The notes beneath the pieces were generated by a model. That model was not told where the DNA came from. It saw nothing but the letters and a program-made list of their open reading frames with translations, and did no database searches. Positions 21,900 through 30,784 of a DNA stretch of 46,877 nucleotides are shown piece after piece (the first letter of the stretch is position 1; the number at the start of each line of letters is the position of its first letter). A program made the translations under genes and the position numbers. The DNA is from Actinomadura sp. 7K507. Its GTDB lineage: Bacteria > Actinomycetota > Actinomycetes > Streptosporangiales > Streptosporangiaceae. The stretch covers positions 1 through 46,877 of the forward strand of contig NZ_SMKK01000042.1 in NCBI RefSeq assembly GCF_004348425.1. Reading direction: 5' to 3'.

Positions 21900-24800
21900 A
21901 TGGACACCGTCGACGCCGAAGCTGACTACGGACGCTACGTTGCGTTGGGCCGGGCGGCGCTGGCTGCCGGCCGGTTCGAGGAGGCCAGCCGTCTGCTGGG
22001 CGAGGCCGTGGCCCTGCGGCCGGACAGGGCGGCGGCACACGTCGAACTCGCTGGCGCGTTGCGTGGTCTCGGCCGCACCGAGATGGCGCGCCGCGCCTAC
22101 GCCCATGCGCTGTCCGTCGAGCCGTCCTGTTCGGGCGCCGAGGCCGGTTTGCGCGGCATGCTCCCAGGCCAGCAGGGACGGGAGAACTTCCGGGTCGGCC
22201 AGCGGCTGGGCAGCGGTCGGCACATCGGCCACTGGACCGTGCTGGAGGTGCTCCGCGGTGGATTCGGTGTCGTCTACGTGGTCCGCGCCAGCGACACTGG
22301 CGAGCGCAAGGTGCTCAAGACTTACGACACCCGCCTGTTGTGGAGTGAGGCGGACCGGACACGGTTCGAGCGTGAGGCTTTGACCTGGGTACGGCTGCGC
22401 CCGCACCGGCACATCGCTCCCGCCGCCCACGTGGAGTGGATCGAGGGGCTGCCCTGTGTGGTCACCGAGTACGCCGAGGGCGGCGACCTGGCAGGCCTGA
22501 TGGCGGACGGCGCGCTGCCGCCCGCGAAGGCGCTGCGTTTTGCCCGGCACCTGTGCGACGGGCTGCGCCACGCCCACGATCAGTTGGGCTTGGTACACCG
22601 GGACGTGAAACCGGCGAACTGCCTGCTGACGGAGGATTACACGCTGCGGGTGACCGACTTCGGTCTGGCCCGTGCTTTCGAGTCCGACGACGCGGGTCTC
22701 TCTGGTCTGGACGAGTTGCCTGCCGAGGCGGGGGCCCTGTATACGACGGTGGCTGGCACGCCGCGCTACATGGCACCCGAGCAGTTCGTCCCCGGAGTCG
22801 TTCTGGACACCCGCGCTGACGTGTACGCGTTTGGCGTGGTGCTCTTCCAGATGGTCACCGGCGTGCTGCCGCCCGCAAACGGGCGGGCCAAGGCGTACAT
22901 CGACCGCACCATCGACCGCCGCACCCGCCGCACCCGGCTCTACCAACTGGTCCGAGCGTGCACCGATCCGGATCGGGAGAACCGCCCGCCTGACTTCGTG
23001 GCTGTGCGTGAACTGTTGGACGGGGTGTACCGCGAGGTGCTGGACCGCCCGGCACCGGCACCCCCCGAGCCGGCACGCCTGACCGCCGAAGGTTGGGTAT
23101 CCAGGGCGGTGGGGCTGGAGCGACTGGACCGCGACGACGAGGCGTTGGAGGCGGTAGAGCACGGCCTGCAGACGGCCGAGCAGGACGGAGACAGTGATGT
23201 CACCCGCAGCAAGCTGTGGCAAGTGCGCGGCATGGCCCTGCGCGGCATGGACAGGCCTAGCGAAGCGCTGGCCGCCTACGACCGCGCGGTTGAGCTGAAC
23301 CCGGACGAGCCGAGTGCGTGGCTGGTCCGGGGAAACCTTCTCAATTATCGCTTGGAGCGGCGCGAGGAAGCTCTGGAGTGCTATGACCGCGCTCTGCGGC
23401 TCCGACCCGACACCAGTGTCACCTGGGGACAGAAGGCGAGCACCCTGGGTGAGCTGGAACGCTTCGAGGAAGCGGAGGACGCGGCCGCCCGAGCCTTGGA
23501 GCTGGACCCACGCAACAAGAACATCCTGCTGTCCCGGGCCGTGCTGCGCATTCGGCAGAAACGGCATACCGATGCGCTGGTGGACCTCGACCGGGCGTTG
23601 GCCATCGCACCCCGCTTTTCTGATGCGCTCTACAACAAAGGAATCACGCTGCTGGAGTTGTCGCGTCCGGACGAGGCCCTTGGCGTCTTGCAGCTGGCGG
23701 CTGAGATCGAGCCGGACGACCGGGATGTCTGCGTGACCATCCTGCGGGTCGCATTCGATCTCGGGCATTACGAGCAAGCCTTGGAGTACTGGGAGAAGGC
23801 TCATCGGCAGAGTGGGGACACGGCCGACCTGCTTGTGTTCAAGGGTTTGATCCAGGGCAATCTGCATGGGCGCGACGAGGAGGAGTTGGCCTACTACGAG
23901 CGCGCGATCCAACTCGATCCGATGAGGGCTTGGGCGTGGTCACAAAAGGCCGAGGCACTGCACGTGCTCGACCGCTTGGAGGAGGCCCTACCCTGCTACG
24001 ACCGGGCCGTCGAACTCAATCGAGGCGGCGTCCGGGCCTGGAACTGGAAGGCACGCGCACTGCGGGAGCTGGGCCGACACGAGGAGGCGCTCGCCTGGAT
24101 CGACCGTGCCATAGATGCCTTGCCCGACGACCCCACGGCGTGGGCTCAGAAGGGCGGGACCCTGATCAAGCTCGGCCACTTCGAGAAAGCCCTGCCGTGC
24201 TTCGAGCGATGGCGAGAGCTCGACCCCACGGACGTCAACGCGTGGCTGGACACCGGCTGGGTGCTGGGCCAACTGGACCGCCACGAGGCCCAACTCGCCT
24301 GCTACACCGAGGGCTTGGTGATCTGGCCAGATGACGTAAGGGTGTGGAACGGCAAGGCGGTGGCGCTCCGGGAACTGGATCGCTTCGAGGAAGCGGAGCA
24401 GGCGTACGCCCGCACTCTGGAGTTGGACCCGCGCAACGAGAACAACATTCTCGGCCAGGCGTTGCTGCGGCGGCGGCAGAATCGGCAGGCCGACGCGCTG
24501 GTGGATCTGGACCGGGCCCTTTCTGTCGCGCCTCGCTACGCCCCGGCCCTCCTGGAAAAGGGATGCGTGTTACTAGCGCTGTCGCGTCCGGCCGACGCCA
24601 TGGATGCCCTGGAACGGGCGGCTGAGATCGAGCCGGACAACCGGGATGTGTGCTGGAACATCCTGCGGGCGGCATTCGATCTCGGGCGCTACGAACGGGC
24701 CATGAAATGCTGCGTGGACCTTCAGCGGACGGGCGAGGACTGGTGCGACCTGCTGGTCTACAAGGGTCTGATCCACTATCGGCTGCACGGGCGCGATGCG

Positions 24801-25247
24801 GAGGAGCTGGCCTGCTATGAGCGCGCGATCGAGCTGGACCCGAGTGTGCCGGAGCCGTGGCTGAACAAGGCCGACAGCCTGCGTGAGCTCAGCCGTCCGG
24901 ACGAGGCCCTGCCATGCTACAACCACGCCATCGAGCTGGATCCGGGGTTGGCGATGAGCTGGGCCAAGAAGTCGTTCGCGCTGCGCGCGTGGGACCGGCA
25001 CGAGGAAGCGCTCACCTGCGCCGACCGTGCCCTCGCCGCGGCGGAGCCCGATGACTTCTGGACGGGCTGGGCCTGGGGGCAGAAGGGCGCCGCCTTGGCG
25101 ACACTCGGACAGCTGGACGAGGCGTTGGCCTGCTACGACGAGAGCTTGAAGATCTTGCCGGACTCCTCTTGGCTGTGGGACGGCAGACGGGCGGTGCTCG
25201 AACGCCTCAGCCGTACCGACGAGGCGGCAGCAGCGGATGAGAGATAA
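21900..25247 (+). CDS. Ser/Thr protein kinase with long TPR arrays
   Basis: The 1115-aa protein starts with ATG after AGGAG at nine bases. A short TPR pair (residues 10-85) precedes a full kinase domain (about 108-385): glycine loop RGGFGVVY, Lys140 (KVLKTYD), catalytic loop HRDVKPAN (Asp235), DFG at 253-255 and APE at 292-294. Residues 395-1105 are continuous TPR-type repeats with signature ends like ALELDPRN. No membrane segment is seen, unlike PknB-type kinases, so it is cytoplasmic. The TPRs probably bind partner proteins. The TPR region contains a large internal duplication, listed separately. It has no clear operon partner; the next gene is on the opposite strand. Confidence 0.93.
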   Translation: MDTVDAEADYGRYVALGRAALAAGRFEEASRLLGEAVALRPDRAAAHVELAGALRGLGRTEMARRAYAHALSVEPSCSGAEAGLRGMLPGQQGRENFRVGQRLGSGRHIGHWTVLEVLRGGFGVVYVVRASDTGERKVLKTYDTRLLWSEADRTRFEREALTWVRLRPHRHIAPAAHVEWIEGLPCVVTEYAEGGDLAGLMADGALPPAKALRFARHLCDGLRHAHDQLGLVHRDVKPANCLLTEDYTLRVTDFGLARAFESDDAGLSGLDELPAEAGALYTTVAGTPRYMAPEQFVPGVVLDTRADVYAFGVVLFQMVTGVLPPANGRAKAYIDRTIDRRTRRTRLYQLVRACTDPDRENRPPDFVAVRELLDGVYREVLDRPAPAPPEPARLTAEGWVSRAVGLERLDRDDEALEAVEHGLQTAEQDGDSDVTRSKLWQVRGMALRGMDRPSEALAAYDRAVELNPDEPSAWLVRGNLLNYRLERREEALECYDRALRLRPDTSVTWGQKASTLGELERFEEAEDAAARALELDPRNKNILLSRAVLRIRQKRHTDALVDLDRALAIAPRFSDALYNKGITLLELSRPDEALGVLQLAAEIEPDDRDVCVTILRVAFDLGHYEQALEYWEKAHRQSGDTADLLVFKGLIQGNLHGRDEEELAYYERAIQLDPMRAWAWSQKAEALHVLDRLEEALPCYDRAVELNRGGVRAWNWKARALRELGRHEEALAWIDRAIDALPDDPTAWAQKGGTLIKLGHFEKALPCFERWRELDPTDVNAWLDTGWVLGQLDRHEAQLACYTEGLVIWPDDVRVWNGKAVALRELDRFEEAEQAYARTLELDPRNENNILGQALLRRRQNRQADALVDLDRALSVAPRYAPALLEKGCVLLALSRPADAMDALERAAEIEPDNRDVCWNILRAAFDLGRYERAMKCCVDLQRTGEDWCDLLVYKGLIHYRLHGRDAEELACYERAIELDPSVPEPWLNKADSLRELSRPDEALPCYNHAIELDPGLAMSWAKKSFALRAWDRHEEALTCADRALAAAEPDDFWTGWAWGQKGAALATLGQLDEALACYDESLKILPDSSWLWDGRRAVLERLSRTDEAAAADER
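23460..23930 (+). repeat. Internal duplication, unit A (TPR kinase)
   Basis: A block starting at FEEAEDAAARALELDPRN recurs 921 bases (307 codons) downstream as FEEAEQAYARTLELDPRN. Both units continue with ALVDLDRAL, AAEIEPD-RDVC and LHGRD-EEL-YYERAI segments in the same order, over about 157 residues. The units are diverged, but far more alike than neighbouring TPRs are. Confidence 0.75.
24381..24851 (+). repeat. Internal duplication, unit B (TPR kinase)
   Basis: Second unit of the long internal duplication, offset by 921 bases from unit A with the same order of marker segments. The exact codon multiple shows that the duplication kept the reading frame. Confidence 0.75.
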
Positions 25248-25446
25248 AGCTGGCATCCGCATCCACCCCTTTTTGTCGGAGTCTTGATGAATAGATGTGG
25301 GAACGGGACGAACTGATGGTTCGTGCTCCACGGGTCATGGGGCGTCATGGTCACCGCACAGGGCGGCTGTCGAACCCGGCTGCCAGCAGGGTGCCGGTAG
25401 GTGGCCTGGACATCGGCGGGAACGTCGGGCATTGGACCGGGGTCAG

Positions 25447-25914
25447 CTATCCCTGAAGTGCGGCCGGGGTGGCTGGAGCTCCGTCTGTCAGGTAGCGCTG
25501 GATGAGCGTGGTGAGGCCCAGGGGGTAGACGGTTTGCTGGGTCTGATCGAGGTCGGGAAGGGACCACCACTGCCAGGCGAGGATGTCGTCGGTCTGGGTG
25601 GCCTGGGTGGGGTCGACTTCGGCGATGTTGATGCGGGCCACGTAGTACCGTTCGACCTGCCGGACGGCTTCGGCGTGGACGAGGTGTTCCTTGGCTCGGG
25701 TCGCGAGTTGCGGGCCGAGGCTGATGTGTTGGACTCCGAGTTCTTCGTGGAGTTCGCGGCGGGCGGCTTGGGCGCCGGTCTCGCCGGGTTCGAGGGCGCC
25801 GCCCGGGGTCGCCCAGAACACGCCTGTGCCTTCGTCGTAGCGCAGGAGAAGGACCTGATCGTTGTCGTTGAGGACGATCACGCGGGCGGCTTCGCGGGTA
25901 CGGGCGGTGGCCAT
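25447..25914 (-). CDS. Nudix hydrolase
   Basis: The 155-aa protein has a complete Nudix box, GGALEPGETGAQAARRELHE followed by ELGV (residues 38-61), matching GX5EX7REUXEEXGU. The N-terminal VIVLNDNDQVLLLRY strand pair and W-containing C-terminal part (ILAWQWWSLPDL) are usual for the MutT-like group. Nudix enzymes cleave nucleoside diphosphates linked to another group, including damaged dNTPs. It is followed, on the same strand, by nothing close; the broken carbamoyltransferase gene ends 31 bases upstream of its start, so the two may have formed one transcription unit. Confidence 0.93.
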   Translation of the reverse strand: MATARTREAARVIVLNDNDQVLLLRYDEGTGVFWATPGGALEPGETGAQAARRELHEELGVQHISLGPQLATRAKEHLVHAEAVRQVERYYVARINIAEVDPTQATQTDDILAWQWWSLPDLDQTQQTVYPLGLTTLIQRYLTDGAPATPAALQG

Positions 25915-25945
25915 GGGCCTATTTTCGCAGGTCGCCTTCTGCTGG

Positions 25946-27568
25946 TCAGGGCTTCTTTTCTACGAGGTAGTCGCCGATGCAGAGGGCGTCCAGGTCGGTG
26001 GCTTGGAAGGTGGCCAGGGCGTCGGCAGGGGTTTCGACGATCGGTTCGCGGTCGTTGAAGCTGGTGTTCAGCATGACCGGGACGCCGCTGATGGTCCCGA
26101 AGTGGCGGATGAGCGCGGTGAAGCGCGGGTTGGCGGCGGGATCGACGGTTTGGGCACGGGCGGTTCCGTCGACGTGGACGACGCCGGGGACTAGGTGTGT
26201 GCGGTCGTGGTGGACGGGTTGGGGCGAGCAGCATGAAGGGTGAGGGGGCGTCCAGGTCGAACCAGTCGGTGGCGTCGGAGTCCAGGACGGCGGGTGCGAA
26301 CGGGCGGAAGGGTTCGCGGTGCTTGATCCGGTGGTTGAGGGCGTCGCGTGCGGCGGCGGTGCGCGGGTCGGCGAGGATGGAGCGGTGGCCGAGTGCGCGG
26401 GGGCCGAGTTCGCTGCCGCCGTCGTGCCAGCCGATCAGTTTGCCGTCCGCTAGGAGTTGCGCTGCGGTCTGGGCGATGTCGCTCTCCCTGCTCCATCTGA
26501 CGGGAGTAGCGGCGCGTTCGAGCAGGCCGGAGCGGGGGTCTCGGTTCAGCGCCAGTTCGATCTCGTCGTCGGTGTAGGGGCGGCCGAAGCAGTCGTCGGC
26601 GATGGGGCGGCGTGGGAGCTGTCCGGTGAGTTGATGAAGCCCGTACAGGGCGCAGCCGAGGGCTTGTCCGCGGTCGGAGGCGGGGGCGGGACGAACAGGC
26701 CGGACACTGACGGCAGGCGGCGGATCCGGTCGTTGGCGACGCAGTTCAAGGCGACCCCGCCCGCCATGGCCAGGTTGGGTATCCCCGTCTCGGCGATCAC
26801 GTTTTCGACGAGGGCGGACAGGGTCTGCTCGACTTGGGACTGCAGGTAGGCGGCGGCGTCGATGCCGTGCTGGTGGCCGCCTTTGCTGCTGGGCGGGCCG
26901 AAGTCCCAGCCGGTGCGCGCGGCCAGGTCGACGACGCCGATGGCGTGGGTGGCCGTGAGCCGTCCGTGAACGCGGGTGCCGTTCAGGTCGAATAGCGGTT
27001 CGGGGAAGGCGTTCGGGTCGCCGGAGCTGGCCAGTGCCATGGTCTTGCCGGCCTCTTGGGCGGACCAGCCGAGGTATTCGGTGAATGCTTCGTAGGTGGC
27101 GCCGATCCCGCTCGCGCGTCTTCGGGTCGGGTCGTGGCCGTTGAGCCGTTGGATCCCGTCGGGGGTGGCGGCGTAGTGGGTTTCGGTGTCGGCGTTGTTG
27201 CCCGCTCCGTCGGCGACCAGGATCGTCGCCTCGTCGTAGGGGCCGAGGCAGTAGGCGGTGTAGGCGTGGGACAGGTGGTGGTCGACGATGGCGATGCGGG
27301 ACGGGTCCATGCCCAGGTGCTGCAGCCCGGTGTCGGCGGGGTCGGGCGGGACACGGCCGATGCCGCTGACCACGACAAGGTCGATGTCGGCCAGGGTCAT
27401 TTGCGCAGCGCGCAGGCAGTACAGGAGGGCGGCCTGCCAGCCGGGGCTGTAGCGGTGGCGGTTGAGGCGTTCCTCGCTGATCGCGACCATGGTGTCAGGG
27501 GTGACGAGTGCGGCGCCGCCGTCGTGACCGACCGGAATGTGTACTAGAGCCCGAATTAGGCCGCCGTT
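25946..27568 (-). pseudogene. NodU/CmcH-type carbamoyltransferase, frameshifted
   Basis: Three frames together give a carbamoyltransferase of near-normal length. The N-terminal part reads VGHDGGAALV, then AISEERLNRHRYSPGW, then DHHLSHAYTAY and GGVALNCVAN, all typical of the ASKHA-fold half. Near 26683-26693 (a C/G run) the frame shifts to ASDRGQALGCALYG and continues through SELGPRALGHRSILADPR and KHREPFRPFAPAVL. Near 26225-26232 it shifts again to HLVPGVVHVDG, LNTSFNDREPIVETP and the stop at 25946. The start is unclear: ATG 27490 is too far in, and the GHDGG motif lies upstream of it. Such enzymes O-carbamoylate sugars or antibiotics from carbamoyl phosphate. Either a real pseudogene or two sequencing errors in GC-rich runs. 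Confidence 0.8.
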
Positions 27569-27604
27569 GACGCAGGGTGGCGCGGCTCGTCGATGGCGGT
27601 GGCA

Positions 27605-27901
27605 TCACGCATTCGGACCTCGTTCCTGGAGGCGGCTCCGGAAACGGTCGAGTGAAGGCGGGGGCGGAGGATGCGGCGGCCGCCGCGACGGACGCGGATA
27701 GCGACGTGGCCACATGATGGCGGCGATCAGAGCGATGGGCCAGCCGAAGACGGTCGCGCAGCAGATCACGTTGACCAGGACGATGTAGCCGATGTCGTCG
27801 ACACCGCGGCCGATCGCGATCAGTGTCGGCAGCACCGCGAGGAACACCAGGAAGCCGATCAGCGCGAGCCAGACGAACACGCTGCTCTGTAGTGCGGTCA
27901 T
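27605..27901 (-). CDS. Superinfection-immunity-like small membrane protein
   Basis: The 98-aa protein has two membrane helices: residues 7-30 (WLALIGFLVFLAVLPTLIAI) and 40-63 (VNVICCATVFGWPIALIAAI). The pattern LPTLIAIGR ... VLVN ... GWPIALIAAIMWP matches the superinfection immunity (T4 Imm-type) family of two-helix membrane proteins, in which the core is LPxxIAxxR ... NxxxGWTxxGWxxALxW. The tail is Pro/Arg-rich. In phage these block entry of a second genome; in bacteria the role is mostly unknown. It is the last gene of the mobile-element operon, 13 bases after the coiled-coil gene. Confidence 0.65.
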   Translation of the reverse strand: MTALQSSVFVWLALIGFLVFLAVLPTLIAIGRGVDDIGYIVLVNVICCATVFGWPIALIAAIMWPRRYPRPSRRPPHPPPPPSLDRFRSRLQERGPNA

Positions 27902-27914
27902 CTCTCTTCCTCCT

Positions 27915-28796
27915 TCAGAGGTTTCGCCGACGGTTCCGGTCGGGTGCCTGGGTGGGTGTCCGGTGAGTGGCCGGTGTCCCTGAAGACTGATTTGAACTCA
28001 TCTCCAGCGCCTCGTCGATGGAGAGCGGGAAGTCCTCTGCAGCGCGCCCTACATCTGAGCCTCGGCTTGGGCGTGGGCTCGCCGGGACGGCCTTGGCGAT
28101 GATGTGTTCGGGCAGGTTCGTGGTGATCTCCAGAACCGTGCGCAGCTCTTCGGGCTGGGGCTCGTGCCCGTGGAGGCGGAGCTTGGTCCTGAGTTCGTTC
28201 GCGATCTGGTTCGCGCGCTGCTCCCGGCGAGCCTCTTCCCAGTCGCCGCGCTCGGGGCCGTGGAATCGTGACGCCCATTCTGCGCCCGTGCCTTCAAGCA
28301 GTTCTCCGCGTTGGGCAGCCGGGTCACCGGTGCGGACGTTCGGGTCTCGGGTGAAGAAGGGGGCTGCCTCGGTCATTGCGTCGAGCGGGTCCTTGCCTTC
28401 GCTGCGGAACCGGTCGTAGTGGCTCATCGCGTGTGGGTGCAGGTGGCGTAGCCGTTCCTCACACTTGCGGGCGGCCAGAGCGGCGGAAGCGTTGCCTGAG
28501 GCGTGCGGGACGGCTGCTGCCCACGCTTCGGCGACGTCCAACAGGTTTGCCTGACGTAGCCATTTGCGGTCGTGGGCGCGTCCCCAACGCGAGCGGGCTT
28601 CTGCCATTGCTGCCCTCTGAGCCTTCGCTTCTGCCCGTTGGGCCTGCTCGTCCTTAGCTTGCTGGAGCGCTTTCAACCGGTGCCGGCGCCGGGCGACCGC
28701 TTGTTGGACGCCCACGGCGGCCGAGACGATCTGAACGAGTCGTTGTCCTCCGTGCTGGAGTCCTTCGCCGATCGGGTCGGGGTGCTGCTGGCTCAT
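27915..28796 (-). CDS. Charged helical protein of the mobile element
   Basis: The 293-aa protein is very rich in Ala, Arg, Glu and Gln. Residues 30-75 form a likely coiled coil (ALQQAKDEQAQRAEAKAQRA). Residues 190-240 are also helical (ELRTKLRLHGHEPQPEELRT). There is no membrane segment. I do not recognise the family. The start overlaps the stop of the ArdC-primase gene as ATGA, and the gene lies in the operon 31997-27605, so it is probably a conserved accessory protein of actinomycete mobilizable elements. Confidence 0.75.
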   Translation of the reverse strand: MSQQHPDPIGEGLQHGGQRLVQIVSAAVGVQQAVARRRHRLKALQQAKDEQAQRAEAKAQRAAMAEARSRWGRAHDRKWLRQANLLDVAEAWAAAVPHASGNASAALAARKCEERLRHLHPHAMSHYDRFRSEGKDPLDAMTEAAPFFTRDPNVRTGDPAAQRGELLEGTGAEWASRFHGPERGDWEEARREQRANQIANELRTKLRLHGHEPQPEELRTVLEITTNLPEHIIAKAVPASPRPSRGSDVGRAAEDFPLSIDEALEMSSNQSSGTPATHRTPTQAPDRNRRRNL

Positions 28797-30784
28797 GTCG
28801 TCCTCCGATTGGTGCGTTTGGGTGACGCCGGGTGAGAAGGGTTTCGGCGCTCGGTGTTCTGCCTGTCAGGGCTGGGAAGCTGAGGTGACCAGGCGTCCGC
28901 AGATGGGTCCGGGCTAATCGCTGAAGCGACGAAGGTGGTGACGTCGGTTGGGTCCACGCCCGTGCGAACGGCGACCCGGGTTACCTGCCGGGCGATCTGA
29001 TCGGGTGGCAGCTCGGCGATCAATGCTGCGGCGGCTTGGGCGGCGGCCAGGCGGGACTCGACGAACTCCAGCGCTCCCCCGGATCGCTGAATACTCTCAT
29101 CTACGACCAGGTCAGCAAGGGGAGTTACACATAGTAACGCCTCGCGTACACCTGAGTGGCTCGTCGGCGACAGAAGCTCGGCCGGGTCCTGCCCCTGGGG
29201 AAGAACAGCCGCCTCGACTGGGCCTGTGATGCGGTGGAGTGTGCGCCAGGCTCGGACTGCCCCGACTCGTCCAGCAGGGTCACCGTCGAGCGCGATCACC
29301 AATCCGGAAGCTTCCAGGTCGGTGTGGACGCCGATTCCCTTGATCTGTTCTGCGGTGATCGCTGTGCCGCAGGGCGCGACGGCGGCATATAGGTCCGGCA
29401 TAGCGACGTTGACCGCGATCGCATCGAGCGGCCCCTCGACAAGAAGGGGACGCGCGGTACGTGCAAACTGTGGAAGGCCCTCATGGAGGCCGAAGAGCAC
29501 GTCGCCCTTGTGGAAGAGCGCCGTCTCGGGAGTATTGAGGTACTTCGGGCCTTGGGCGTCGTCACGGCGACGGCCGATGAAGCCGATAACCTCTCCGCCC
29601 CTGTCCCGGAGGGGGAACACGACTCGGTCTCGAAACAGGTCGAAGGGCTCACCGCCGTCCTTCTGTTTCGCCAAGCCTGCTTCGATCAGCGTCTGATCGC
29701 TGTGCCCCAACTCCCGCAAATGACGAAGCAGCGAACGCCAAGCTCGGGGTGCGAAACCGATCTCCCATTGCTCTTGCATCGCCGAGGTGAAGCCCCGCCC
29801 TGCGAGGTAGCGGGTTCCCCAGCTTCCCTGAAGGTTCCGCCGGTAGAAGCGGTGGGTGTCGGCGAGCGCGGCGTGGAGTTCCGATGTGGAGCCGGCCGAT
29901 GCTTGTTGTGGGGACTCGGCCGGTGGGGAGGACATCTGGGAGCGGTCGGGCTTCGCGGTTTCCCTCGGCGCGGCCGTGGGCGGGGCCGTCTCGGAGAGGT
30001 CGTGGAGCCGTCGCTTGAGTCGGGTGCTCGTCCGGACGATCTGGTCTCCGACCGCGCGTATGGCTGCGAACGAGTCTGTACGAGCATCCTTTCCCGCCCA
30101 CCGTTGGGACGGTGGAAAGGACAGACGCGAAATGTCCAGCCCAAGCTCGGCGAGGACGATGTAGGCGACCGAATCTGCCAAGACCCGCCGAACGCCGTGG
30201 CATGAGGCGGAGTAGTCACTGACCGGGTCGATGCGTCCGCCAGGTCGTAGGGCGTGGGCGAGCTGGTGAGCGAGTACTGTCGCCGCAATGGTGTCGTCCA
30301 GTTCCGGAGCGACCTTGATGCGCCGCCCGGGGCGTCCCAGGTAGGTCCAGCCTTGTCCGCGGTCGACATAGAAGTCCAGGTCGGCTGCGAGCTGGGAGAG
30401 CCGCCGCAGCCCCTCTGCCGGAGTGAGCTCAGGCCTCTCGATCGTGTGGCCGTCGGTCTGCGCGATGTCGAAAACGGTGCGCGGCTTCCCTCGCGTGGAG
30501 ATGATCCGGATCCCCGTCTCTCCGCGGCGGACCTGCCGTCCTTGCTTTTGCCACGCGTCGTAGGAGCGGACGTCGCTCGCCGTGGGACGCTGGGCCGGGA
30601 TCAGCAGGGTGTTGGTGAATCCATAGCGTCCATGACGGCTCGCCTGCTCCAGCCACACATCCCATCGCAGACGCCCGTCAGCAACGCGAGCGACAGCATG
30701 GTCGGCAATTCCTTGGAGGACCCCGAGCTGGCGCTGCTGCTCCTCTTCTTGGGCGCGCAGATCGTCCCCGGCCGAAGTCGTCAT
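28793..30784 (-). CDS. ArdC-like / Toprim primase fusion protein
   Basis: The 663-aa protein combines two modules. Residues 15-225 resemble the ArdC antirestriction/ssDNA-binding family: YGFTNTLLIPAQRP, AWQKQGRQVRRGETGIRI and the metallopeptidase-like helix VLAHQLAHAL. Here HExxH has become HQLAH (173-177), so protease chemistry is unlikely. Residues 305-560 are a DnaG-type catalytic core: YLAGRGFTSAMQEQW, VVFPLRDRGGEVIGFIGRR, PKYLNTPETALFHKG, and Toprim residues Glu450 (LLVEGPLDAIAV), Asp500 and Asp502 (ALDGDPAG). No CHC2 zinc finger is present. It would prime or process single-stranded DNA during plasmid-like transfer. It overlaps both neighbours by four bases. Confidence 0.88.
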   Translation of the reverse strand: MTTSAGDDLRAQEEEQQRQLGVLQGIADHAVARVADGRLRWDVWLEQASRHGRYGFTNTLLIPAQRPTASDVRSYDAWQKQGRQVRRGETGIRIISTRGKPRTVFDIAQTDGHTIERPELTPAEGLRRLSQLAADLDFYVDRGQGWTYLGRPGRRIKVAPELDDTIAATVLAHQLAHALRPGGRIDPVSDYSASCHGVRRVLADSVAYIVLAELGLDISRLSFPPSQRWAGKDARTDSFAAIRAVGDQIVRTSTRLKRRLHDLSETAPPTAAPRETAKPDRSQMSSPPAESPQQASAGSTSELHAALADTHRFYRRNLQGSWGTRYLAGRGFTSAMQEQWEIGFAPRAWRSLLRHLRELGHSDQTLIEAGLAKQKDGGEPFDLFRDRVVFPLRDRGGEVIGFIGRRRDDAQGPKYLNTPETALFHKGDVLFGLHEGLPQFARTARPLLVEGPLDAIAVNVAMPDLYAAVAPCGTAITAEQIKGIGVHTDLEASGLVIALDGDPAGRVGAVRAWRTLHRITGPVEAAVLPQGQDPAELLSPTSHSGVREALLCVTPLADLVVDESIQRSGGALEFVESRLAAAQAAAALIAELPPDQIARQVTRVAVRTGVDPTDVTTFVASAISPDPSADAWSPQLPSPDRQNTERRNPSHPASPKRTNRRTT

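Noticed and set aside
21744..23912. Long minus-strand frame (722 codons) opposite the kinase-TPR gene
   Set aside because: It is the antisense shadow of a clear kinase gene; its translation has no domain and arises from high third-position GC.
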